This document shows positions 33,722 through 41,408 of a stretch of DNA of 64,000 nt, one piece after another (positions within the stretch are counted from its first letter, which is position 1; each line of letters begins with the position of its first letter). This DNA comes from Vibrio pacinii DSM 19139. GTDB taxonomy: Bacteria; Pseudomonadota; Gammaproteobacteria; Enterobacterales; Vibrionaceae. The stretch spans positions 228,856-292,855 of the forward strand of contig NZ_KL543978.1 of assembly GCF_000711795.1 (NCBI RefSeq). The letters run 5' to 3'. Under the pieces are notes generated by a model. The model was given only the letters and a program-made list of their open reading frames with translations, was not told the DNA's origin and searched no databases. The position numbers and the translations under genes were made by a program.

Positions 33722-35002
33722 TTACTGTCCACCTTTAAGCGTATCATCGATAATTTTGTAGATTTGCTCTCTGTGTTTGTCACTCTTTGCAGCACGTGCC
33801 AGTTCGAGTAAGTTTTGTATAAATGCTTTGTCATCACTGGCGATGGGCTGCGCTGCTTGCTTAATTTCAACAATGTCATTAGATACGACAATGCTATTTT
33901 CATCTGTTGTTTTAAATAGTTCTGCTACTGTTCTATCTGCTTTAACTTGCTCTTTCTTCAAGCTCACTTTATTACGTTTCGCGTAATGCTTTTCTACAAT
34001 GCTGACATCTCGATGCCCAAGTAACTCTGCAATCCATGCGACACTGACTCCACGATTAAAAGGTATCGACGCTCCCGTATGCCGCAATTGGTTTGGGCCT
34101 CGATGTGCTACGCCAGCTTCTTGGAGAAACCCAGTAAAAAACTGTTTTGCGAATTGCTTGGGGTTTAACCACGGGTGACCAGTTTGCTCATTAAAAAAAA
34201 CAAACCTGCGTTTTTCTCGTTTAACTGTGATGTTATCTCGTTGTACAACGTCAATAGTTATTGGAGCTTTGTCACCCGTTAGTCGTTCGACTTTACGGAG
34301 TAATTGAGCGGCTTCTGCCGATAACTCAATTGTTCGTTCAGACTCTTCTGTTTTAGTTACTTTGTACTTGTTTAGAGGTTTTGCTAAGTCAACGTATAGT
34401 CGACATTTTTCAATTCCTTCTTCTGTATAAAACTCGATATTTTCCCAGCAAGTACAAATGAGTTCGCTGATACGTAATGCCGTTAGAATGGCAAAAGAGG
34501 CCATGTCTTTTGCCATCTCATTGTCGGTATCAGTCAACAATAATTGACGAACTTCGTCTTCGGTTAAGGGAAAAGGATCATCGCTAACAACTTTCAGGTT
34601 TTTGATACCTTCCATTAAGTCGTTTTTCTGATGTTCAGACAAGCAGGCTTTAGAGCAAACAGCTCGCAAGATAGTGTAACAACCGTTAATAACCTTACCC
34701 TTTTTCCCCAGTCCTAGGAGGGTAGTTTTAAGATTATCAATATCTTCAATGGTGAGTTCAGAAAGGAGCTTTGCTCCTAAATATCTGATGATATGTCGAC
34801 CGTGAGTCTTCATTCCATTCAGTGTTGATTCGGCAACAACAGGCTCTTTGGTATTTAGCTCATGACAAACAGCCTGGGCGACTGAGCTTAGCGGGTAATC
34901 ATCTTTGTTTAATGAAATGTTAGACTTGCGAGTGCCTTTCCGAGCTTTTTTAATTCGAGATTTCAGGCGAGGCGATTTGTGATTTTTTTTCGTAGGATTC
35001 AT
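33722..35002 (-). CDS. Tyrosine recombinase/integrase (second copy)
   Basis: 426 aa from the ATG at 35002 (AGGT upstream; an earlier in-frame ATG is at 35029). The N-terminus is very basic. A SAM-like core-binding region (residues 60-150) precedes the catalytic domain: Arg in TALRISEL, NQLRHTGAS (Asn replaces the usual first His of HxxR), LGHRDVS and the nucleophile Tyr in VEKHYAKRN. It heads an operon with the KfrA-like gene. Having two unrelated integrases in one small element is unusual; this one may serve excision, resolution or a different attachment site. Confidence 0.85.
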   Translation of the reverse strand: MNPTKKNHKSPRLKSRIKKARKGTRKSNISLNKDDYPLSSVAQAVCHELNTKEPVVAESTLNGMKTHGRHIIRYLGAKLLSELTIEDIDNLKTTLLGLGKKGKVINGCYTILRAVCSKACLSEHQKNDLMEGIKNLKVVSDDPFPLTEDEVRQLLLTDTDNEMAKDMASFAILTALRISELICTCWENIEFYTEEGIEKCRLYVDLAKPLNKYKVTKTEESERTIELSAEAAQLLRKVERLTGDKAPITIDVVQRDNITVKREKRRFVFFNEQTGHPWLNPKQFAKQFFTGFLQEAGVAHRGPNQLRHTGASIPFNRGVSVAWIAELLGHRDVSIVEKHYAKRNKVSLKKEQVKADRTVAELFKTTDENSIVVSNDIVEIKQAAQPIASDDKAFIQNLLELARAAKSDKHREQIYKIIDDTLKGGQ

Positions 35003-35475
35003 TTTTCGACCTATAAAGTTACAGGCCATTAAAGGGGCAGCTCTTCTGTCGGAGCCTTATTATGTTTCTAATGGTCTTTTGGTTTATTTGCTTATTATCA
35101 AACCACAATGTCTGTTTTTACACAATAGCCACACATCGTTAACTTTTGTGTAAGTGCATGTATAATAAAGAAAAATATTCATTTCTAGAATATTTTTCAT
35201 AGCGTAACTTATTGATATTTATAAGTGTGAGTGCTAACTAACTCATCGCATTTTCTGTCCTTGCAAGGTGCCAACGTTTACCTTTAAATACAATAAACGT
35301 GATTTTGATCACAAAAAAAAGACATAGTGCAAATAACTACACTACGTCTTATGGGGTTCATAGAAGAATAAATATTAGGGTTACAGTGCCGTTCTCACCA
35401 AGCAACACGGAGGCTACTCACTTTTGTCGGAGTGCTTTTTACGTGATTTCGAGTGTCAGCTTTGGTGAGCAATCT
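35003..35475. other. Intergenic control region inside the island
   Basis: 473 bp without a convincing gene. AAAAATATTC / GAATATTTTT (35171-35180, 35188-35197) is a perfect inverted repeat upstream of the second recombinase and may be an operator or weak terminator. GTGATTTTGATCAC (35299-35312) matches a CRP-type GTGA-N6-TCAC palindrome. CTCACCAA and TTGGTGAG near 35395 and 35461 form another inverted pair just after the 267-aa gene ends. Confidence 0.45.
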
Positions 35476-36279
35476 TTATTCGTCATCATTTTTCGCCTCT
35501 CCAAGAAAATCTAGCATGCCCAAAAGTTCACCATTGAAGTTATTTTGATGACGAATCGCTAACTCTTCGATTAAAGCGATGGGTTTACTGTTTCGACGTT
35601 TATGATCTACAGGAAGATCGTCTATTAACGATATTGCATGTATAGCCTTGCCAGAAACGGAGGATGTATACAAACGAACCTCTATATCTACTGATTCACA
35701 TTGATTTGTAAGCGTTAATATCGAATCAGCAAAGTTTATTTTGAATCCCGTGTATCGCCCATACCTAGAAATCAAAATCAGCATCATCAACTCAAATTCG
35801 TCGGCAGGGATACGCACAGTAGTCCCGCATCTGAACCTTAAGTGCGAGACTTGCTTAGCCCCTAACTGCACTTGCAAATTTTCAACAAGAAGAGCACCGT
35901 CCATAAAATCACGACGAATTTCATCATAGAAATATTGATACACTATGTACGGTAAACAAAGTGGTTCATCTTCAGTTAGGCTATTGGATTTTAACCAGTC
36001 GCGATAAGTATATTCCTCTAAATGAAGAAGTGCTTTGAAGTTGTCTAAGTTGCCAATTGTAAGGCGCACTTTTTGAACACCATGCTTGGATTCAAAATCG
36101 TGTTGGTTTAAGTACGGATGGAGCCGTAGGTGAGATATTGTTGTATCAATGAGGTGAATCTGCTCTATTGTTACTCCCATTGCTAAAAAGCGAGATAGAT
36201 CGAGTTGCTCTCGGTAAGCAGCACCTTCTTCGATAGCTAAAACTATCGATTTGCGTAGTGATTGACTGAGTTCTTGCAT
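35476..36279 (-). CDS. Hypothetical protein in the integrase operon
   Basis: 267 aa, no signal peptide or membrane span, mixed alpha/beta with a middle section rich in Arg and hydrophobic strands (HLRFRCGTTVRIPADEFELMMLILISRYGRYTGFKINFADSILTLTNQ). I do not recognise the family. It begins 2 bp after the integrase stop with GGAGGGG at the junction, so it is co-translated with the integrase and may be a recombination directionality or regulatory factor; that is inference from position only. Confidence 0.65.
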   Translation of the reverse strand: MQELSQSLRKSIVLAIEEGAAYREQLDLSRFLAMGVTIEQIHLIDTTISHLRLHPYLNQHDFESKHGVQKVRLTIGNLDNFKALLHLEEYTYRDWLKSNSLTEDEPLCLPYIVYQYFYDEIRRDFMDGALLVENLQVQLGAKQVSHLRFRCGTTVRIPADEFELMMLILISRYGRYTGFKINFADSILTLTNQCESVDIEVRLYTSSVSGKAIHAISLIDDLPVDHKRRNSKPIALIEELAIRHQNNFNGELLGMLDFLGEAKNDDE

Positions 36280-36281
36280 AA

Positions 36282-37634
36282 TTACCCCTCCAGATTCATT
36301 TGAAACGTGCTAACGATTTCAAGCAATTTCTCTAATTTATGTTTCTTCCCATATCGCCCGAAAGTCATATTAGGGTTGGTATGACCAACAACCTCGGCTG
36401 CGCTATGTTCTGGAACATCCTGCTCTTTAAGAACATCAATGAATGTGTGGCGCAGTCCATATGCCGTAGGGCGCTCACCCGCAGGCATACCTAGCTTCGT
36501 TTGTAGCTTTCCGAACTGGGTGCGATATGTTTTTGTCCAATCTTTATCTTTTCCAAGCGGAGGGTAATTGAACAAAGGGGCGTTACCTTTATGAAGGCGA
36601 CTTTTATAGAAAAGAACGAAGTCTTCATGGATAGAGGGATGTAGTGGAACAGAACGAACAGCATGCTCGTTTTTTAAGTGTTGATCTTTTGACTGATCCG
36701 TTATTTTAAGGTGCGGAATTTTTGTGTTAAGAACGATATCTTGTATATAGAGCTGGCATGCTTCTCCCGTTCGCAGTCCATGAAAGAGTTGTAACTTGCT
36801 TATCCATTGAAAATCTAATGATGCATGAACGAATTCAGCACTTTGAATTAGTTGAGAGAGTTCTTCATCAGTCCAACGATCACGCTGTTCACTAACGTGT
36901 TTTTGGCTTTTGAACTTCGGATTGAGATCTTCCGTTGGGTTTTCTAGAATATACTTCTTTGATTTCAGCCATTTGAAAAACTGTTTTACAGCTGAAAAGT
37001 AATCTTTATTAGTTTTTGATGAGCGTGATTCGGAATAGAGTAGGTCAATATAGTCTTCTAAGTCAGAGATGCAGACTGTATTGCGATTCACATTTTGTGT
37101 TTCAAGAAAGTTGATACAGTGAGAAATACGCTGATTGAGCTGATGAACAGTTAACTGACGCACATTGCGCTTCTTCTTACTTTCTAGAAATCGCTCAAGC
37201 AATTTCGAAAAAGGAATCACGTTAGTCGGAACGCTTTTAATATCAGGTTCAGTTTCTTCAAGATTTGTTAAGTCAACTTCACTTGGTAAGTCAGTATATA
37301 TGTCACTTTGGAAGTGCTCCATAAGCTCTGGCGGTACTTCAAATATCTTTGAATAAGATTGACTAGCAGTCGACGTAAATGAGAAGCGTAGAGTCTCAAT
37401 TCTCTTATCGAGTGTTGCTTTAAACGATGAAAAAAGAGGAGGTTGACTATGGTCGATCAGGCTCAGTGCTCCTTTAATGCAAGAAGCCATTTTAAAATTG
37501 CGCTCTATTGCTTCTGAGCGCTCTTTAGTTAAAAGACTAACTTTGATATCGAAAGGATAACCAAACTCACGTAGTGGTTTAGGGATGCAAATGCGGGTTT
37601 GATATACGCCATTGGGCGCTTTTTGTAAGTACAT
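36282..37634 (-). CDS. int: Tyrosine integrase of the tRNA-Ser element
   Basis: 450 aa. The N-terminal arm-type domain begins LQKAPNGVYQTRICIPKPLREFGYPFDIKVSL, a pattern common to integrases of tRNA-targeting islands. A core-binding SAM-like domain spans about 165-260. The catalytic residues are Arg in FHGLRTGEACQL, YGLRHTFID (Tyr replaces the first His), VGHTNPNMTF and Tyr in FGRYGKKHKL. GAGGTGAG precedes the ATG. It is the gene nearest the tRNA, 89 bp from the att site, the standard arrangement for the integrase that inserted the element. Confidence 0.92.
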   Translation of the reverse strand: MYLQKAPNGVYQTRICIPKPLREFGYPFDIKVSLLTKERSEAIERNFKMASCIKGALSLIDHSQPPLFSSFKATLDKRIETLRFSFTSTASQSYSKIFEVPPELMEHFQSDIYTDLPSEVDLTNLEETEPDIKSVPTNVIPFSKLLERFLESKKKRNVRQLTVHQLNQRISHCINFLETQNVNRNTVCISDLEDYIDLLYSESRSSKTNKDYFSAVKQFFKWLKSKKYILENPTEDLNPKFKSQKHVSEQRDRWTDEELSQLIQSAEFVHASLDFQWISKLQLFHGLRTGEACQLYIQDIVLNTKIPHLKITDQSKDQHLKNEHAVRSVPLHPSIHEDFVLFYKSRLHKGNAPLFNYPPLGKDKDWTKTYRTQFGKLQTKLGMPAGERPTAYGLRHTFIDVLKEQDVPEHSAAEVVGHTNPNMTFGRYGKKHKLEKLLEIVSTFQMNLEG

Positions 37635-37684
37635 TGTCTCACCTCATTGTCATGAAAGTGATTTGCAGTACTGTAGATACGAAA

Positions 37685-37707
37685 AAGCCCTTGAAAATCA
37701 AGGGCTT
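37685..37707 (-). terminator. Terminator next to tRNA-Ser, island-borne
   Basis: AAGCCCTTGA-AAA-TCAAGGGCTT forms a 10-bp stem, followed on the minus strand by TTTTT. It lies just inside the island and replaces the original tRNA terminator now found at 24050-24079. Confidence 0.75.
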
Positions 37708-37722
37708 AATGCGTAAGAAAAA

Positions 37723-37750
37723 TGGCGGAGAGATAGGGATTTGAACCCTA
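37723..37750. repeat. Attachment site copy within the tRNA-Ser 3' end
   Basis: 28 bp identical to 24087-24114; it contains the encoded CCA end, acceptor stem and T-arm part of the tRNA. Confidence 0.9.
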
Positions 37751-37813
37751 GGTACGCTATTAACGTACGCCGGTTTTCAAGACCGGTGCTTTCAACCACT
37801 CAGCCATCTCTCC
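37723..37813 (-). tRNA. tRNA-Ser (anticodon UGA)
   Basis: 91 nt on the minus strand. It starts GGAGAGATGGCTGAGTGG, has the anticodon stem CCGGT/ACCGG with loop CTTGAAA giving anticodon TGA, a long variable arm (GTACG...CGTAC) typical of serine tRNAs, a T-arm with GGTTCAAATCC, and an encoded CCA. The 7-bp acceptor stem is intact even though an island is inserted at its 3' end, because the island's att site restores the sequence. Confidence 0.97.
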
Positions 37814-38031
37814 GTTGCGGTAGGTATATTAGGTTCAACCCCTAGAGTTGTAAAGCAAAAATTCATACAACCTAGTTTAAGTGTTTAGATTATAAGCAGT
37901 TATTGGCATGGCCGTTTCCTTCTTGTTTAAATCATTGTTAAAAAAGATCCACAAACAACTTTAGCTCTATGCATTCAATAAAATAGTGTTTTATTTTTAA
38001 CCGCATGATTTAATTGAATAAAACAGTGTTC

Positions 38032-38049
38032 AGTTAACACTTGTACGCT
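38032..38049. promoter_or_regulatory. FabR-like operator upstream of the MaoC gene
   Basis: The minus strand reads AGCGTACAAGTGTTAACT, which as I remember it differs at two positions from the FabR-bound site of the E. coli fabA promoter (AGCGTACACGTGTTAGCT). It lies 80 bp before the MaoC gene. FabR represses unsaturated fatty acid synthesis genes. Confidence 0.45.
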
Positions 38050-38128
38050 CGAAAACAATTGCACAACAGTGTGAACTGTATCAAAATTAGCGTATTAACC
38101 GAGTAATTTTGCTTAGAACTGAGGTTTT

Positions 38129-38833
38129 ATGAAAGTCGCAGACTTATTTAAACATCGTGGTGATACAAACTCTAAACAGCATTCAGAATTTATGCAGTGG
38201 ATGACCCCTACTGTACGCGAATACTGGGGAGAAATTGTCAACAAGGCTCATAACCGCCACTTGTTTACGCGTCTACGTGATTTCAATGCACCTGCAGTCA
38301 ACGACGAGATACAACTCCCAGTTGATCAGCCCAAAACTACGCAGCCAAAACCGTTTGAACTCAAGCCAGAAGCGCAAAAAGTCTATCTAGAGTTGCAACA
38401 ACAAATCGGCCAAGTGATTCATACTGGCGATTGGTTGGGTATTTCTCAAGAACGTATTAACCAATTTGGTCAAGTTACTGAAGACATGCAGTGGATCCAT
38501 ACCGATCCAGAGCGTGCTGAAACTGAGTCTCCTTTTAAAACGACGATTGCACACGGTTTTTTAACCCTAGCTTTGTTGCCTAAGTTGACTGACAGCGTAG
38601 ATCCAGACAATAACCTATTTCCTACCGCTAAGATGGTCGTCAATATTGGTTTAAATCAGGTACGCTTTCCATATCCCGTTAAACCCGGTGATAAAATACG
38701 TGCAGTGAGCACCTTAGCTAAAGTTACTCCAATTCGTAAAGGCTTAGAAATAGAGCGCGAAATCAAGGTTGAAATTGAAGGTATTCGTCGCCCAGGGGCC
38801 GTGATTACGTCAGTGATTCAACTGCATTTCTAA
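38129..38833 (+). CDS. MaoC-like (R)-specific enoyl-CoA hydratase
   Basis: 234 aa. The C-terminal 140 residues are a hot-dog-fold hydratase: FGQVTEDMQWIHTDPERA holds the Asp and His of the hydratase-2 motif, followed by FKTTIAHGFLTLAL and the lid/strand region VNIGLNQVRFPYPVKPGD. About 90 extra N-terminal residues precede the domain. Such enzymes hydrate trans-2-enoyl-CoA to (R)-3-hydroxyacyl-CoA, linking beta-oxidation to lipid or PHA synthesis. Upstream lie a FabR-like site and several similar AACAGTGTT/GTGTGAACTG stretches. It is monocistronic, ending in a terminator shared with the convergent gene. Confidence 0.85.
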   Translation: MKVADLFKHRGDTNSKQHSEFMQWMTPTVREYWGEIVNKAHNRHLFTRLRDFNAPAVNDEIQLPVDQPKTTQPKPFELKPEAQKVYLELQQQIGQVIHTGDWLGISQERINQFGQVTEDMQWIHTDPERAETESPFKTTIAHGFLTLALLPKLTDSVDPDNNLFPTAKMVVNIGLNQVRFPYPVKPGDKIRAVSTLAKVTPIRKGLEIEREIKVEIEGIRRPGAVITSVIQLHF

Positions 38834-38847
38834 ATATTAAAACAATA

Positions 38848-38875
38848 AAAAAGGATACCTCGCGGTATCCTTTTT
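38848..38875. terminator. Bidirectional terminator between convergent genes
   Basis: AAAAAGGATACC-TCGC-GGTATCCTTTTT, a strong stem with A- and T-runs on both sides, ends the MaoC gene on the plus strand and the gene at 38888 on the minus strand. Confidence 0.9.
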
Positions 38876-38887
38876 ATTTGCCTTAGA

Positions 38888-39454
38888 TTATTGCCCAACG
38901 GTGTAGCAGCATCCCAATGGATAATCCTCACCATTTTTAGCCGTGTATTCTTTCTCTTCTTTACATGCTCTCGGTTTGCCTTGCGCATCCCCTTTCACTA
39001 GGCTGATCCAGTGGCGCATTGCTGCCATTTCGGCCATCTCTTGCGGGAATGTGGTGCATGTTTCCAATTGAATGTCTTCAATGTCAATTAACTCAATACA
39101 ACCTGTCCCTTTGTGATAGCCAAATGTCACCTCAACATGGCTACCTGTACCATCACGGAACAAGATAGATTCTGGATCTTCCTTTTCACCCGTGTAAGCC
39201 ACAAAGTGCTTTGGATGCTTTAAGCCACTGTGGCTACCATCTTTGAAATATGCCATCACGTGGCGGTAGTCGATAACGTAAGCGGTAACTTCTTTGTGCG
39301 AGCCGTTCTCTAACGGAAACAGGCGATCAAGCAACTGTTTGGCTTTTACTTGTTTTTCCATCGCTTGGCTTGTTTCTACCGCGAAGACTGCTTCAGCGAT
39401 AAATGGCTTATTTTGTTTTTGGATTTCAGTCTTATCGAATGTCAGCATGTTCAT
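38888..39454 (-). CDS. Conserved hypothetical protein divergent from a DUF3612 regulator
   Basis: 188 aa from the ATG at 39454, which has GAGGGA seven bases before it. Soluble, no signal peptide, with a mixed alpha/beta N-terminal half (KEVTAYVIDYRHVMAYFKDGSHSGLKHP, split by turns) and a Cys- and Lys-containing C-terminus ending GCCYTVGQ. I do not recognise the family. It is divergent from the DUF3612 regulator with a 160-bp control region, so it is the likely target of that regulator. Confidence 0.65.
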   Translation of the reverse strand: MNMLTFDKTEIQKQNKPFIAEAVFAVETSQAMEKQVKAKQLLDRLFPLENGSHKEVTAYVIDYRHVMAYFKDGSHSGLKHPKHFVAYTGEKEDPESILFRDGTGSHVEVTFGYHKGTGCIELIDIEDIQLETCTTFPQEMAEMAAMRHWISLVKGDAQGKPRACKEEKEYTAKNGEDYPLGCCYTVGQ

Positions 39455-39580
39455 AGCGTTTCCCTCGCGGATATTGCACAACTTTTAAGTCCTAGAGCAA
39501 ATATTCCAAATTGGCATTTAACTGTTTTGCTAATTTGTGACTTTGCTTACTTTGTATACTAGTGAATTTTTGACTACAAT

Positions 39581-39607
39581 TTCACAACAAAAATTTTACA
39601 GTGTGAA
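39581..39607. promoter_or_regulatory. Inverted repeat in the divergent promoter
   Basis: TTCACA (39581-39586) and TGTGAA (39602-39607) are inverted, ending 10 bp before the ATG of the DUF3612 regulator; TTTTACA is also repeated here. The position suits an autoregulatory operator of that regulator. Confidence 0.4.
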
Positions 39608-39616
39608 TTTTACAAA

Positions 39617-41143
39617 ATGGCCGTGTCAAAAAGCTTAATTCGTCAATCTCATTTTTTAGGGACTAAGATACGAAATCTTAGGAAACGCAACCATTTAACC
39701 ATGGAGGATCTCTCTGCGCGTTGCATTAGAGTCAGCCCAGAATATGCACCTTCGGTCTCCTACCTCTCGATGATCGAGCGCGGAAAACGAGTGCCTAGTA
39801 TTGATATGTTGGAAGTCATCGCTGAAGTTTTCCAAAAGGATCCGTCTTGGTTTTTAGATGATGAACCAGAGCAAGCTGACATCACCCCAGATAAAGGCAA
39901 CCGCGGTGGCATCAGCGGCATGGCTCTAGAGCCGAGTTTCTTGTTTTCTAATGACATCTTACAAATCGCCATTCCCGAGATGTTATCGCAAACGGGTATT
40001 ACTGGCCGCCAATTTGCTCATCTGTTGATCCGCGCTCACCAAGAGAGCAATCAAAATCACTTTCCCGATCTTGAGCGCGCGGCCGAAGAAGTCGGGCTGA
40101 AACGACTCAATCTCTCAGCAGAAGATCTCATGGACATCGCGCGTAGTTTGGGATTAACGATACGTTGGATTTCACGTCCACCGAAAGATGTGGTTGATGA
40201 ACTTGGTGTTAGCGCCAAACAAGTGGTTACCTCATTTTTTGAGCCACCCGGTACGATATTTCTCAATGAAGTCCTTAAGCACTACCCTACTCGGCTCAAA
40301 TACGATTTATCTGTCTATATAGGTCACTGCGTATTGCACAGTAAAGAAGGGTTAAAGAGTGTGCTTTCCGTTGGCCATGCCAATAGCTGGGAAGAATACG
40401 ATCAAGCAACGCCAACATCAGAGCTAAACTCACAAGATATTTTGCAAGCGTGGCGTGATTTTGAGTCGAGTTTTTTCGCCGGAGCCCTACTCTGCCCTAA
40501 AGTCCCGTTTAGGCAATTGCTTGACCGCAGTGGCTATGAAATTGATGTGCACCAAAAGGCTGGAGTGTCTCCTTCTGTCGCTATGCGTCGCATGACCGTC
40601 GTATCCCCTTACCCACACTGGCATTATTTTGATGCGTATGGGCAGAACAAACTCAAAGCCGTCTACCGTGGTAATGGCATTCCGCTTCCTTGGGGGAATA
40701 TGCGTAAAGTGAATGATCCTTGTCAGCACTGGGCCGTTTTTCGTCGTCTTTCTGAGCCACAACAGGGAAGCTCCGCCCAGATATCCATTCTTAATGTGGG
40801 TGATGAGCCAAGAATATACTGCTGTGAATCCGTTAACATGACCGATCCTGCCGGAAACAATCGTGTCCTGTGTGCCGGGATAGATTTAAACCCAGCGATC
40901 GATGCTCAGGGTGGAAACTCACTGGAATTAGCTGAAGAGTTAAAAGCGCTGTGTGTCGGCAATGGGGGCAGTGCGCCTATTCCTCGTCATATGCAGAAAG
41001 AATTCACCACCGTTGCAAAAATTCTCAATATTAATTGGATAGAGCGAGGTATTCAGTCTGATGCCAGAGTGATTTGTTCAAGAGGTGCAGTATGCCCAAG
41101 AAAACCTAGTTGCTATAACGGCTGCCAAGACTCGGGCGCTTAA
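39617..41143 (+). CDS. DUF3612 family HTH (XRE-type) regulator
   Basis: 508 aa. The N-terminal XRE helix-turn-helix (LGTKIRNLRKRNHLTMEDLSARC, PSVSYLSMIERGKRVPSIDMLEVIAEVF) is followed by a middle domain with DLSVYIGHCVLHSKEG, which may derive from an ImmA/IrrE-like domain, and a C-terminal Cys-rich end (CSRGAVCPRKPSCYNGC) that could bind a metal or Fe-S cluster. The layout recalls the ScfR/RamB regulators of acetate and short-chain acyl metabolism in Actinobacteria. It probably controls itself and the divergent gene. I recall the DUF3612 label for such vibrio proteins but not a proven target. Confidence 0.78.
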   Translation: MAVSKSLIRQSHFLGTKIRNLRKRNHLTMEDLSARCIRVSPEYAPSVSYLSMIERGKRVPSIDMLEVIAEVFQKDPSWFLDDEPEQADITPDKGNRGGISGMALEPSFLFSNDILQIAIPEMLSQTGITGRQFAHLLIRAHQESNQNHFPDLERAAEEVGLKRLNLSAEDLMDIARSLGLTIRWISRPPKDVVDELGVSAKQVVTSFFEPPGTIFLNEVLKHYPTRLKYDLSVYIGHCVLHSKEGLKSVLSVGHANSWEEYDQATPTSELNSQDILQAWRDFESSFFAGALLCPKVPFRQLLDRSGYEIDVHQKAGVSPSVAMRRMTVVSPYPHWHYFDAYGQNKLKAVYRGNGIPLPWGNMRKVNDPCQHWAVFRRLSEPQQGSSAQISILNVGDEPRIYCCESVNMTDPAGNNRVLCAGIDLNPAIDAQGGNSLELAEELKALCVGNGGSAPIPRHMQKEFTTVAKILNINWIERGIQSDARVICSRGAVCPRKPSCYNGCQDSGA

Positions 41144-41152
41144 TAGAAAAAA

Positions 41153-41179
41153 AGCCAATCACAACAATCGTGATTGGCT
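41153..41179 (+). terminator. Terminator after the DUF3612 regulator
   Basis: AGCCAATCAC-AACAATC-GTGATTGGCT, a 10-bp stem 10 bp after the stop, followed by ATATATATTTG. The T-run is weak. A further inverted pair TGACCCT/AGGGTCA lies near 41230-41253. The rest of the 265-bp gap to the gntR stop shows no gene. Confidence 0.65.
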
Positions 41180-41408
41180 ATATATATTTGTGAACAAAAT
41201 AGGTTCACTAACAACGTCAGTTGGCTAGGTGACCCTCGGCTTAATAAGGGTCAACTAATATTAAGCATTTAGCGTGCCAACTTTCAAAGCACTGTATAGT
41301 GTCTATTTTGCACAAAAAACCGTCCATTTCACAAAAACTAGGCGCATAATACTTTTTCATGTTGCAATTCAGTGCAAAATGCAAATATTCGTCATTGCAT
41401 ATTGCAAT

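Larger units (their letters stand above)
24087..37750. mobile_element. Integrative and mobilizable element in tRNA-Ser(UGA), about 13.6 kb
   Basis: The element lies between 28-bp direct repeats, one forming the 3' end of an intact tRNA-Ser. All its genes run on the minus strand. In order from the tRNA: tyrosine integrase, unknown 267-aa gene, second tyrosine recombinase, KfrA-like gene, candidate oriT, mobC-like and relaxase genes with a nested mobB-like gene, then the primase-reverse transcriptase. It has mobilization functions but no mating-pair (type IV) genes, so it should depend on a helper for transfer. Base composition, mainly of the cargo gene, is far richer in A+T than the flanks. 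Confidence 0.88.

Noticed and set aside
33722..37634. A complete Tn554-type (tnpA-tnpB-tnpC) transposon
   Set aside because: Two recombinases and a coiled-coil protein are present, but they are separated by an unknown gene and a 473-bp gap, and the element is bounded by tRNA-derived repeats, so integrase-type insertion explains it better.
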